The notes beneath the pieces are model-generated. The model was not told the DNA's origin and did no database searches. It saw only the letters and a list, made by a program, of their open reading frames with translations. Shown piece after piece: positions 45,895 through 54,145 of a stretch of DNA of 64,000 nt. The translations under genes and the position numbers were made by a program. Origin of the DNA: Nocardioides eburneiflavus (GTDB lineage Bacteria > Actinomycetota > Actinomycetes > Propionibacteriales > Nocardioidaceae); NCBI RefSeq assembly GCF_004785795.1, contig NZ_SRRO01000001.1, positions 3,224,001 to 3,288,000 on the forward strand. The letters run 5' to 3'. Positions within the stretch are counted from its first letter, which is position 1. Each line of letters opens with the position of its first letter.

Positions 45895-46226
45895 TCACGG
45901 ACCGTGCGGCCGTGTTGTCCGCGTTTGCGCAGGTCAGAGCAGGTGTCGGCAAGTACGGTCACAAAGCTCGCCGGGGGACAGCACGCACGCCGGAGGCCAG
46001 GGGGTCGCTGGTTCAAATCTCCTTGGACCTTCCTCCTGACATCACCTGTCCGATCTCTTATCGGCGCCGCGGCGGACCTGTGGATGGCCCTGGAAACCGA
46101 CTGCACGACCTCGTTGACCCGCGTGGCCAGCACTCTCGGGCAGGTGCACGCACACGACGAGGAGGTGCGCTTCGTGGCGCAGACTTGAGGGTGTCCAAAA
46201 ACAGGCCAGAAACTATGTCAAGGCCT

Positions 46227-46315
46227 GTCAACCAGCGTCAGCACGAATGCACTAGACGCCAGCGTTTGCCCAGTTCAGGTGGCATTTGACGGCAGAGAGC
46301 GTCAACTGGCGTCAG
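46227..46315. repeat. Pair of short direct repeats
   Basis: GTCAACcaGCGTCAG at 46227-46241 and GTCAACtgGCGTCAG at 46301-46315 differ in two central bases. Inverted half-motifs (GACGCCAG) lie between them. Such iterons next to a tRNA end resemble integrase arm sites. Confidence 0.5.
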
Positions 46316-46339
46316 ACGCTCATTGCACTCGCGGCGGCA

Positions 46340-46377
46340 TCGGAGGGTTGTTGGTTCGAGTCCAACCGGGGGAGCCA
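46340..46377 (+). other. tRNA 3' end (T-arm, acceptor strand and CCA) without a 5' half
   Basis: GTTGG-TTCGAGT-CCAAC forms a perfect T-arm at 46350-46366. It is followed by seven acceptor bases CGGGGGA, a G and CCA. The matching 5' acceptor strand TCCCCCG is not found in the preceding 120 bases, so it is not a complete tRNA gene. Such 3' ends are the usual attachment sites of integrative elements. Confidence 0.7.
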
Positions 46378-46380
46378 GAG

Positions 46381-46422
46381 GAGGGCCTCTGACCCGGGCG
46401 CACGCCCTGGTCAGAGGCCCTC
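46381..46422 (+). terminator. Terminator after the tRNA end
   Basis: GAGGGCCTCTGACC and its exact complement form a 14-bp stem around a 14-base loop, three bases after CCA. Its position suggests the native tRNA terminator was kept. Confidence 0.8.
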
Positions 46423-46586
46423 AGCAGCGTGGTTCCCGTGCCGTTACCCACCGGACCACCGGCCGTCGCTGACGAGCCACCGGGCGTGCTTCGCGTAACC
46501 TCCAGGTTCTCCCCACGTTGGGCTCGGGTGAGCGGGTGACGCAGCCTGGCGCCACCGTGCGAGCGAAATCCAGTGGGGGCACTGCC

Positions 46587-46952
46587 ATGGCGCGAATCCT
46601 TGTCGTCGATGACGAGCCGGACATCTGTGACGCGATGGTCGCCGTCCTGGAGCGGGCAGGGCACGACGTGAGTGTCGCGGGAGACGGGGCGACTGCTGCT
46701 GACCTGCACCATCAACACGAGTTCGACATGATCGTCTCCGACTTCCTCATGCCCGGACTCGACGGGATAGAGCTCGCCAGGGCCGTACGAGCAGACACGA
46801 GACCCGACATTCCGATCCTGCTCGTCACGGCGTCCGCCTCGCACGGTGACATCGCCGAGGCGCGCCAGGCAGGCGTGAGTGCGCACCTGGCGAAGCCATT
46901 CAAGCTGACGGACCTGCGCAACCACGTCGCCGCACTGCTGGCCGCGCCGTAG
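46587..46952 (+). CDS. Single-domain response regulator
   Basis: 121 aa receiver domain only. The acidic pair is in VVDDEPD, the phosphoacceptor Asp is in MIVSDFLMPGLDG, Thr is in LLVTASA and Lys is in AKPFK. There is no output domain. It would relay a signal by protein contact; a partner histidine kinase is not in the window. The ATG at 46587 is chosen since the family sequence begins there; the frame extends 69 bases upstream. Confidence 0.9.
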   Translation: MARILVVDDEPDICDAMVAVLERAGHDVSVAGDGATAADLHHQHEFDMIVSDFLMPGLDGIELARAVRADTRPDIPILLVTASASHGDIAEARQAGVSAHLAKPFKLTDLRNHVAALLAAP

Positions 46953-47174
46953 TCACTCGTCTCGGGGTCGGACACCCCCACGAGCGACCTCGTCGAGGAA
47001 TTCGCGGATCGGCTGGCGCCAGCCGGGTACTGCGTGTCCAGGTCCCTGCGACGTCGCGACTTCACAGGGGCTCAGGTCCGGGTGGTCAAGAAGCGGCCAC
47101 CCGGGCCGTCCCACCGCCGGGGGCTGCCTCCATGCGATCCGTGCGGGTCGCCCACTGGGAGGGAAGGCTGCCGG

Positions 47175-47700
47175 ATGGATCGTCACGAGTTCGGTCGCCG
47201 GCTTGCCGATGCCGCGCACGAGATGTCGGACACGCGCCATCCGACCGATGCCCTCGAGCGCGTCGCGGCGATGGCCGTCGAGCTGATCGGTCCCTGCGAC
47301 GTGGCCGGGGTCTGCGTGCTGCGGCCGGGTCGCGACGACACGTGCGCCCGCACGCACACATCGCTGCAGCTCATGGACGACCTGCACACGGCCTCGGTGA
47401 GGGCCCGGCCATGAGCGGGCGCCGGACCGTGGAGGTGGGCTCCGTCGCCGACCTCGCCCAGGACGCGCCGTGGCCGAGCTGGGGGCGCACGTGGCGGAGC
47501 AGACCGGGTCCGGTCCTACCTCGGGTTCCGGCTGTTCCTCGACGCCGACAGCCTCGGCATGCTCAACCTCTACGCCTACGAGCCTGATGCGTTCGACCAC
47601 GGACCAGCTCGACGGCCTCGTCGTCGCCGCGCATGCGCCGGTGGCCATCAGCGCCGCCGTCGCGCAGCACGTCGTGGACACCGGCACCCTGCGGGGCGCG
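47175..47700 (+). pseudogene. GAF-domain regulator gene broken by frameshifts
   Basis: It starts MDRHEFGRRLADAAHEMSD and continues with a GAF-like beginning (ALERVAAMAVELIGPCDVAG). The rest is spread over three frames: EVGSVADLAQDAP, WPELGAHVAEQ-like WPSWGRT/ELGAHVAEQTG, YLGFRLFLDADSLGMLNLYA, then VVAAHAPVAISAAVAQHV. Together these would form one GAF domain of a GAF-ANTAR type protein, but no ANTAR domain follows. The multiple shifts could be true decay or sequencing errors. Confidence 0.7.
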
Positions 47701-47835
47701 GACGACCGACCTCCCGCCGGACGCCCGGGTCCGGCCACGGCATCCCGGGTTGCCGGGGCGTAACGCTTTCGCGCCCGATGTGAACTGTGCGTTACGCCGA
47801 CCGGTTCCGTCCGCGGCCTGCGACAGGCTGGGGCC

Positions 47836-48669
47836 ATGAGCGTGGAGCACACCGAGGCCGTGGACGTGGGGGTCGACTTCGTCGTACGTCCGGACGGGAC
47901 TGTCGCGGGTGACGACGGGGCATCGGGGGCGCTCGCCGCGGCCCTTCCCTACACCGGTCGCCTGGCACGGCGCATGGGCGAGCTCGTCGGCGCCGGCGAC
48001 CTGCGTGCGCTGGAGGCGTACGGCGCGCACCGGCTCTCGGTGGGGGTGACCTGGACCCCGGCCGGCGAGGGCACCTACCGGGCGGCGCTCCGTCGCCTCG
48101 AGGCCCGCGTCGTGCCGACATACATGGTCGTCGGCGCCGTCGACACCTCCGCCGCCGTGGCGCACTGCGTCGACCGGATCATGACGATCGACGGAGTCCG
48201 CTGGACCTCCGTCGTCACCGCGGGCTCGCGCGTCATCGCGGCCGCTGGGGATCGCCGGGAGCTGCACCACCTCGCCGAGGTCGGCAACCGGATGCTCGCG
48301 ATCCTGCGCTCGCTGGAGGACCAGCACGCCACCGGGTTCATGCGGCTGCACTTCGAGGGGGGTGCGGTCGTCGGCGCGTCGCTCGGGCGCCACGCGATCG
48401 TCACGTACGCCGGGGCGACCAACGACGACGAGCTGCTCGCGGTGATCGACGAGGTCCGTGCGATCCTCGCCGACCACGACCTGTCGACCGTGCCGACCGA
48501 CTTCGACCCCGACGCCGTGGACCTCCACCCCACGGGCGAGGACCCGCAGGGCGACCCGGTGCAGGACATCGAGCCCGCACCGGGGGCGCCGCCTCCGCTG
48601 GTGGGAGCCCGCTTCGCGGGCGCAGGCAAGCGCGAGCCGAGGAAGCCCCGCCGCCGGTTCGGGCGCTAG
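47836..48669 (+). CDS. Hypothetical protein, possible Roadblock/LC7-like domain
   Basis: 277 aa, not recognised with certainty. The middle (RWTSVVTAGSRVIAAAGDRR, then a helical stretch and GFMRLHFEGGAVVGASLG) has the strand-helix pattern of Roadblock/LC7 domains found near small GTPases. The C-terminal 70 residues are acidic, then basic and proline-rich, probably unstructured. It converges with the MFS gene; the stop codons overlap in CTAG. No signal peptide or membrane helix is seen. Confidence 0.65.
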   Translation: MSVEHTEAVDVGVDFVVRPDGTVAGDDGASGALAAALPYTGRLARRMGELVGAGDLRALEAYGAHRLSVGVTWTPAGEGTYRAALRRLEARVVPTYMVVGAVDTSAAVAHCVDRIMTIDGVRWTSVVTAGSRVIAAAGDRRELHHLAEVGNRMLAILRSLEDQHATGFMRLHFEGGAVVGASLGRHAIVTYAGATNDDELLAVIDEVRAILADHDLSTVPTDFDPDAVDLHPTGEDPQGDPVQDIEPAPGAPPPLVGARFAGAGKREPRKPRRRFGR

Positions 48670-49922
48670 CCAGTGGGGGTGGTGGCGGACGTCCGGCACA
48701 GGCTGGGCTGATCGACGTCCGAGCCCCCTCGACGCCTCGGCGACGATCCAGCCCTCGCGACCAGGACGAGGGGGACAGCGATCAGGACGACCCCGGCCAC
48801 GTGCATCGTCGTCTCCACACCCACGACGGCGATCACGGCACCGCCGGTCAGCATGCCCAGCGACGATCCGCCGCTGCCGGCCACGTGCTGCGCGGCGAAT
48901 GCAGTGCGGCGCTCCTCGCCGCTCGTGTGCTCTGTGATCAGCGCGTTCAGCGCGGCGAGCCCGAACGGGATCACGAAGCCCCCGACAGCCGAGGCGACGG
49001 CGAGGGCGAGCAGGGAGCCGTCGAGCCATGGCAGCGCTGCGAACAGCATGCCCAGCACGATCCACTGGCAGACCATCGTCGGCACCCGCGGCAGCCGCGT
49101 CACCACGAGTGGGGTCACCGCCGACCCGGCCAGCGAACCGAGGCCGTACCCGGCCATCCCGGCTGCGACCAACTGTCCCGGCCGACCGGTCTCGGCGCCG
49201 AGGATGGCCAGGCCCAGCGCAAACGCGAACCACCAGAACCAGCCCACGGCTGCCATCGCGATCCCGTCGCCGACGACGGGGTGCGCGCGCAGGACCTCCC
49301 GCACCCGGAGCGGAGCGCTGCCGTTCGTCTCGCGCCGCACGGCGTGACGGCCGACCCCGGAGACGAGGACCGCAGCGAGGAGCACGGCGATGCTGTCCGC
49401 CCACATGAGCGGGATCGCCCCGTGCTGGGTGACCACCCAGGCGGCGACCGGTGGACCCGCGACCATGCTGATCCGGTGGGCGAGGTCCTGCCAGGCCAGG
49501 GCGCGTACGGCGACGTCCGGTCCGATCCGGTCGCCGATGTCGGCGAGCAGGGCACGGGTGGCGGGACCGGCCACCGAGGTGGCGGCACCGGAGATCAGTC
49601 CGCCGAGGCACAGATGGACGACGGACAGGTTGCCGAGCGTCGCCGGGACGGCCACGGTGACGTAGCCGAGCACCTGGACCATGAGGACCGCCGCCAGGGC
49701 CCGCCCGGACGTGAGCCGGTGACGGAGCCGTGCCGACCACCAGGGAGAGGTGAGCAGCGCGATGCCCGAGGACCCGGCCACCAGGCCTGTGGCCCACACC
49801 GAGCCCGTCTGCTGGAGGGCGATCAGGGGCAGGGCGACCTCGGTCATCCGCAGGCCGAGCCAGCTGACGGAGGTCGCCAGCAGGATCCGCAGCGCGTCTC
49901 TCCGCAGCACGTCTCTCGTCAT
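48666..49922 (-). CDS. Major facilitator superfamily transporter
   Basis: 418 aa with about 12 hydrophobic helices, resembling drug-efflux MFS proteins (MFS_3). The loop after TM2 reads WWSARLRHRLTSGRALA, a variant of the MFS A-motif. It is divergent from a LysR gene across 72 bases that contain a LysR-type box, so export of that regulator's effector is plausible. ATG 49922 is used; an alternative start lies 18 bases upstream. Confidence 0.88.
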   Translation of the reverse strand: MTRDVLRRDALRILLATSVSWLGLRMTEVALPLIALQQTGSVWATGLVAGSSGIALLTSPWWSARLRHRLTSGRALAAVLMVQVLGYVTVAVPATLGNLSVVHLCLGGLISGAATSVAGPATRALLADIGDRIGPDVAVRALAWQDLAHRISMVAGPPVAAWVVTQHGAIPLMWADSIAVLLAAVLVSGVGRHAVRRETNGSAPLRVREVLRAHPVVGDGIAMAAVGWFWWFAFALGLAILGAETGRPGQLVAAGMAGYGLGSLAGSAVTPLVVTRLPRVPTMVCQWIVLGMLFAALPWLDGSLLALAVASAVGGFVIPFGLAALNALITEHTSGEERRTAFAAQHVAGSGGSSLGMLTGGAVIAVVGVETTMHVAGVVLIAVPLVLVARAGSSPRRRGGSDVDQPSLCRTSATTPTG

Positions 49923-49980
49923 GCCACGAGGTTCGTCCACGCGAGCCCGCGGCGGTAGCGAGCAGCGACGGAGAGGAGCT

Positions 49981-49997
49981 CATAGACTGCGCCTATG
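49981..49997. promoter_or_regulatory. LysR-type box overlapping the regulator start
   Basis: CATAG-N7-CTATG is a perfect inverted repeat containing ATAG-N7-CTAT (T-N11-A). It overlaps the ATG at 49995 and lies 59 bases before the divergent MFS gene. Autoregulation and control of MFS are inferred. Confidence 0.6.
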
Positions 49998-50873
49998 GGC
50001 TCATACCCGGAGGTGGACGATCTCCGCCTGGTCGACGCCGTCGCCAGGCACGGCTCGCTGGGCGCCGCCGCACGGGAGCTGCTGATCACCCAGCCGTCGG
50101 CCAGCCAACGCCTGGCCGCCCTCGAGCGACGGTGCGGCGTGCGGTTGTTCGACCGCGACACCACCGGGGCGCGGGTCACGGCGGCCGGCCGGGAGATGGT
50201 CGCCGAGGCGGACCACATCCTCGGGCACCTCGGGAGGGTCTTCGAACGCAGCAGGGCGGCGGCGGAGTCGGAGACCCTGACCGTGGGCACCATCCCGAGT
50301 CTCGCCATGCTGGTGTTCCCTGCCCTGCACGTCGCCCTGCCCGGCCTGCGCATCAGCCAGCTCGTGGACCACGGGCCCCGACTCGTCGGCTATGTGGCCG
50401 AGGGATCGCTCGACGCGGCCTTCGTTGCGATCGCCGGGCAGATCGAGCTGCCGAAGGGCGTGACCGGTCAGGCGGTGGGCGTGGACCCGATCGGCGTCCT
50501 GGTGCCGTCGACCTGCGACCTCCGCTCGACCGACCGTCGGCAGCTCGCCGGCAGGACCGTCGTCACCTACACCACCGACTACTCGGGGGAGGACCTCGAC
50601 GGGCGCGTCGCCGCCCTGGGAGCGACGCCCCACCGGGCCGCCACGGCCGAGACCGCGGTGCGCCTGGGGCGCCTCCTCGGCGCGCCCGTGGTCCTGCCGC
50701 GATCACTGTTGCGCACGTACCTGCTCGACAGCGACCGTGAGCTCGCGACCGCCCGGTTCGGAGGACCGCGCCTCTCCTTGGTGACCCGGGTCCCCAGGGC
50801 GTCGTACTGGGCCGACGCCGCGCCCCTCGTCGGGAGGGAGCTCGGGCTCCCGAAGGCTCCCTCGCGAGCCTGA
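49995..50873 (+). CDS. LysR-family transcriptional regulator
   Basis: 292 aa. HTH at residues 5-65 (LGAAARELLITQPSASQRLA), then the effector domain (VGTIPSLAMLVFPALHVALP and following). Divergent from the MFS gene and followed, after about 100 bases with a separate palindrome, by the HAD-lyase-kinase operon. It probably regulates the MFS exporter. A short upstream leader and the box over its start codon suggest autorepression. Effector unknown. Confidence 0.9.
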   Translation: MGSYPEVDDLRLVDAVARHGSLGAAARELLITQPSASQRLAALERRCGVRLFDRDTTGARVTAAGREMVAEADHILGHLGRVFERSRAAAESETLTVGTIPSLAMLVFPALHVALPGLRISQLVDHGPRLVGYVAEGSLDAAFVAIAGQIELPKGVTGQAVGVDPIGVLVPSTCDLRSTDRRQLAGRTVVTYTTDYSGEDLDGRVAALGATPHRAATAETAVRLGRLLGAPVVLPRSLLRTYLLDSDRELATARFGGPRLSLVTRVPRASYWADAAPLVGRELGLPKAPSRA

Positions 50874-50887
50874 GCCGCGGACAAAGA

Positions 50888-50904
50888 CTCAGTTTCAAAC
50901 TGAG
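50888..50904. promoter_or_regulatory. Perfect 17-bp palindrome upstream of HAD operon
   Basis: CTCAGTTT-C-AAACTGAG, extended by GA/AC on the sides, lies 74 bases before the HAD start. The odd-centred dyad is the shape of a TetR, GntR or ROK operator. The ROK regulator that ends the operon is the best candidate. Confidence 0.7.
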
Positions 50905-50977
50905 ACAAAAGGTGCTACGGTTCGTCGTGGGCCCCGCCCCCCCTGTTCTCCCGCCACGCACCGGAAAGGCACACCTC

Positions 50978-51652
50978 ATGAGCACTCCCACGTTCCGTCC
51001 GAAGTACGTCTCGTTCGACTGCTACGGCACCCTGATCAGCTGGCCGATGACCCCGATCACCAAGGAGCTGGTCGGTGACCAGGTCCCGGCCGAGAAGTGG
51101 GACCAGTTCGTCGCCGAGTTCCGCGGCTACCGCTACGACGCGGTGCTCGACGCCTACCAGCCCTACGAGGAGGTGCTGCAGAGCTCGTTCGACCGGGTGT
51201 GCCGCAAGTGGGGGATCGGGTCCGACCCGAGTGCGGGCAAGCGGTTCGCGGACGGTGTGCGGAGCTGGGGTCCGCACCCGGACGTGGTGGAGCCGCTGAA
51301 GAGGATGGCCGAGCACTACAAGCTGGTGATCCTGTCCAACGCCGACGACTCCTTCCTCGCCGAGAGCGTCCCGCGGCTCGAGGCGCCCTTCCACGCGGTC
51401 CTGACCGCCGAGGAGGCCGGCTACTACAAGCCGCGCTACGCCGCGTTCGAGTACATGCTCGACCAGCTCGACGCCACGCCGGACGACTTCGTGCACGTCT
51501 CCTCGCACACCCGCTACGACCCGATGCCGATGCACGACATGGGCTTCCGCAACCTGGTGCTGCTCGACCGCGGCTACGACCCGGTCCCGCCCGGCTACGA
51601 CCTGACCGTGGTGAAGTCCCTCGACGAGCTCAACACGATGCTCGGCATCTGA
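50978..51652 (+). CDS. HAD-family hydrolase (haloacid dehalogenase type II-like)
   Basis: 224 aa. The nucleophile Asp is in VSFDCYGTLI, motif II in VILSNADDS, the lysine in AGYYKPRYAAFE, and the acidic motif in SSHTRYDPMPMHDMG. This is the L-2-haloacid dehalogenase subfamily, but many members are phosphatases or of unknown use. First gene of an operon with a phospho-lyase-like enzyme and a kinase, so a phosphorylated metabolite may be its substrate. ATG 50978 has GGAAAGG upstream. A paralogue is at 56919-57596. Confidence 0.88.
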   Translation: MSTPTFRPKYVSFDCYGTLISWPMTPITKELVGDQVPAEKWDQFVAEFRGYRYDAVLDAYQPYEEVLQSSFDRVCRKWGIGSDPSAGKRFADGVRSWGPHPDVVEPLKRMAEHYKLVILSNADDSFLAESVPRLEAPFHAVLTAEEAGYYKPRYAAFEYMLDQLDATPDDFVHVSSHTRYDPMPMHDMGFRNLVLLDRGYDPVPPGYDLTVVKSLDELNTMLGI

Positions 51653-51694
51653 GGCCCCCACGTTCGTCCACCGACCATCATCAAGGACCCGACC

Positions 51695-53044
51695 ATGTCG
51701 TCCACCCTCAGCAGAGCGATCAAGAGCTTTCCCAACCGGTTCGACCCCGACGTGCTGAGCACGCTGCCGGCGCACCTCCAGGAGACCATCCGGCGGCGCC
51801 ACCAGGTGCTCGGCCCCGGCTACATGCTCATGTACCGGGAGCCGGTGGAGTTCGTGTCGGGTCAGGGCGCCCACTTGTTCGATCACGAGGGGAACGACTA
51901 CCTCGATGTCTACAACAACGTGCCGTGCGTGGGGCATGCGCACCCGCGAGTGGTCGAGGTGGTGTCGCGCCAGCTGGCGGCGGTGAACACCAACACGCGT
52001 TACGTCCAGGAGGCGCTGGTCGACTACGCCGAGCGGCTCCTCGCCACGTTCCCGGCCGGTCTGTCGAGACTGAGCCTGGCGTGCAGCGGGTCGGAGGCCA
52101 ACGACCTGGCCATGCGAGTGGCGAAGTACCACACCGGTGGCGAGGGGATCATCGTGACCCGATGGGCCTATCACGGCATCACCAGTGAGGTCTCGCGGTT
52201 CTCCCCGTCGTTGGGGAAGGGGTCGCCGCTGGGGCCGGGCGTGCGGCTCATCGATCCTCCTGACCCGCGGCTGGTGGCACCGGGGTCCACGCTGGCCGAG
52301 CACATGCGGGCCCAGGTGCGTGACGCGATCGAGGACCTGGAGCGCCACGGCTTCCGACTCGCGGCGCTGGTCACCGACTCCACCTACAGCAGCGACGGGA
52401 TCTTCACCGACCCGGTCGGCTACATGCCGGGCGTGGTGGAGGAGGTGCACGCGGCGGGCGGCGTCTACATCGCCGACGAGGTGCAGTCGGGATTCGCCCG
52501 GTTGGGGGAGGAGATGTGGGGGTTCGCCCGTCACGGTGTGCTGCCGGACATCGTCACCATGGGCAAGCCGATGGGCAACGGGGTGCCGATCTCCGGCGTG
52601 GTGTTCCGCCCGGAGGTCTCGGACGATTTCGGACGGAACGTGCGCTACTTCAACACCTTCGCCGGGAGCTCCATCCCGGTGGCGGCCGGAGCCGCGGTGC
52701 TGGATGTCTTCGAGGAGGAGAACGTGCAGCAGCGCGTCCTCGAGAACGGCACGACGCTGCGTGCCGGGATCGAGGAGATCACCCGCGAGTCGCCCTACGT
52801 CGCCGAGGTACGCGGGCGTGGCCTGTACGTGGGTGTGGAGATCGTGGCCGACCGCGACACGCTCGCACCCGACCGCGGACTCGCCGAGGACGTGATCAGC
52901 GACATGCGGGATCGTCGGGTCCTCATCAGCGGCACGGCCAAGGCAGCGAACGTCCTGAAGATCCGTCCCCCGCTCGCCTTCACCTCCGCCGACGTCACCC
53001 GGTTCCTCGAGACCTTCGCCGAGGTCGCGAAGGAGCGTCTGTGA
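51695..53044 (+). CDS. Class III PLP enzyme resembling amino-alcohol phosphate phospho-lyases
   Basis: 449 aa. PLP lysine K291 is in VTMGKPMGNGVPISGVVF, and CSGSEANDLAMRVAKYHTGG and IADEVQSGFARLG are present. The M-G-K-P-M-G-N-G context and WAYHGIT are those of ethanolamine-phosphate and 5-phosphohydroxylysine phospho-lyases (AGXT2L family) rather than plain aminotransferases. These remove phosphate and ammonia to leave an aldehyde. The next gene encodes an APH-family kinase, the partner expected for such a lyase. A conventional aminotransferase activity cannot be excluded. Confidence 0.85.
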   Translation: MSSTLSRAIKSFPNRFDPDVLSTLPAHLQETIRRRHQVLGPGYMLMYREPVEFVSGQGAHLFDHEGNDYLDVYNNVPCVGHAHPRVVEVVSRQLAAVNTNTRYVQEALVDYAERLLATFPAGLSRLSLACSGSEANDLAMRVAKYHTGGEGIIVTRWAYHGITSEVSRFSPSLGKGSPLGPGVRLIDPPDPRLVAPGSTLAEHMRAQVRDAIEDLERHGFRLAALVTDSTYSSDGIFTDPVGYMPGVVEEVHAAGGVYIADEVQSGFARLGEEMWGFARHGVLPDIVTMGKPMGNGVPISGVVFRPEVSDDFGRNVRYFNTFAGSSIPVAAGAAVLDVFEEENVQQRVLENGTTLRAGIEEITRESPYVAEVRGRGLYVGVEIVADRDTLAPDRGLAEDVISDMRDRRVLISGTAKAANVLKIRPPLAFTSADVTRFLETFAEVAKERL

Positions 53045-54144
53045 GCACACCGCCCCCGAGCGCGGTCGACCGGCTGTTCGCCGAGAGTGGCATGGGCTCC
53101 TCGCACGACCCGATCGAGGTGGGGCTGGTCGGCAGCCTCCTCGCAGAGCACTTCGACCTCGTCGGACGGCTCCACCCGGTGGCGACGGAGAAGGACGACA
53201 CGTTCAGGCTCGAGGCCGAGTCGTCCGGCTACCTCGTCAAGGTCTCGCCACCCGACGAGGCACCGTCGGTGGTGGGGTTGCAGACGGAGGCGATGCGATT
53301 CCTCGAGGCAACGGCGCCGGAGCTGCCCGTGCAGCGGGTGAGGTTGACCGTCGACGGGCGCGACCACGTGGTCCTCGCGTCGAACGACGGCAGGACGCGG
53401 ATCCTGCGGGTCTTCGACTTCGTCGAGGGATCGGTGTGGGCCCAGGCGCACCCGGACGACGAGCTGCTCGCCGTGGTGGGGGAGATGCTCGGCCGCGTCG
53501 ACGTGGCGCTCGAGGCGTTCTGCCACCCGGCGGACCGGCGCGGGCTCGTGTGGGACCTCCGGCACTTCCACCACTTGACGGAGCTCGTCGAGCACACGCC
53601 GGATGCCGGGCACCGGCGTCTGGCCGAGAGGGTGTTCCAGCTCTTCGACGCCACTGTCGTCCCGAGCCTGGAAGACCTCGAGACGCAGGTGATCCACGGT
53701 GACTACAGCCCCTACAACGTGGTCGTCGACGGCCACCGGGAGGGTTACGTCTGCGGTGTCATCGACTTCGGTGACACCGTGCGCAGTGCGGTGATCTTCG
53801 ACCCTGCGGTGGCGATGGCGAACCTGCTCGGCCGGACGGCCGACGACCCATGGCGCGAGGCCTGTGCCTTCGTCGCCGGCTACCAGCGCACGCGGCCGCT
53901 CCGGGACCGCGAGCTGCCGCTGCTGCCAGTGGCCGCTCTGGCCCGACTCACCCTGCGCGGGCTGATCACCCACTGGCGCGCCGAGCGCGTCCCGGAGCGG
54001 CGCGACTACCTCCTGGCCCACGCCAAGGACGACTGGACCAACGTCGAACGTTCCTTGGCCGTGCCGATGGAGGACGTCATCGGCAGGCTCCGGGTGGGTC
54101 GCACCGCTCCCCCGTCCGGGGCACCAGGATCGATAGGGTCGTGA
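53041..54144 (+). CDS. APH-family small-molecule kinase (hydroxylysine/amino-alcohol kinase-like)
   Basis: 367 aa. Bilobal aminoglycoside-phosphotransferase fold. The catalytic loop is VIHGDYSPYNVVVD and the metal site VIDFGDTVRS. The pattern is like hydroxylysine kinase (HYKK) and ethanolamine/homoserine kinases. The GTG start overlaps the lyase stop (GTGA). I infer that it phosphorylates the hydroxyl of an amino alcohol or hydroxyamino acid, which the preceding enzyme then cleaves. An antibiotic-resistance role is unlikely in this setting. Confidence 0.86.
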   Translation: MSTPPPSAVDRLFAESGMGSSHDPIEVGLVGSLLAEHFDLVGRLHPVATEKDDTFRLEAESSGYLVKVSPPDEAPSVVGLQTEAMRFLEATAPELPVQRVRLTVDGRDHVVLASNDGRTRILRVFDFVEGSVWAQAHPDDELLAVVGEMLGRVDVALEAFCHPADRRGLVWDLRHFHHLTELVEHTPDAGHRRLAERVFQLFDATVVPSLEDLETQVIHGDYSPYNVVVDGHREGYVCGVIDFGDTVRSAVIFDPAVAMANLLGRTADDPWREACAFVAGYQRTRPLRDRELPLLPVAALARLTLRGLITHWRAERVPERRDYLLAHAKDDWTNVERSLAVPMEDVIGRLRVGRTAPPSGAPGSIGS

Positions 54145-54145
54145 G

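Larger units (their letters stand above)
45895..46586. other. Gene-poor junction region
   Basis: No convincing protein gene in about 690 bases. It holds tRNA-like 3' sequences, short direct repeats and one strong terminator, described separately. Composition and debris suggest the border between the duplicated catabolic region and the following genes. Confidence 0.5.

Noticed and set aside
45995..46035. A tRNA gene suggested by CTGGTTCAAATC
   Set aside because: The bases after the loop do not pair with the stem and no acceptor or anticodon arm can be built, so at most it is a decayed T-arm.
46250..46377. A complete tRNA gene ending at 46377
   Set aside because: The T-arm and CCA are good, but no 5' acceptor strand or anticodon arm pairs correctly in the preceding bases.
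47563..49983. An 806-residue minus-strand frame across the hypothetical and MFS genes
   Set aside because: It is in a different frame from the MFS protein, which has proper membrane helices. The long frame is arginine/proline-rich nonsense.
50915..53050. A 711-residue minus-strand frame
   Set aside because: Antisense shadow of the HAD and phospho-lyase-like genes; composition is atypical and no domain is visible.
53041..54144. An aminoglycoside-resistance gene
   Set aside because: The fold is APH-like, but the operon with a phospho-lyase-like enzyme and a ROK regulator and the HYKK-like motif context point to metabolism.
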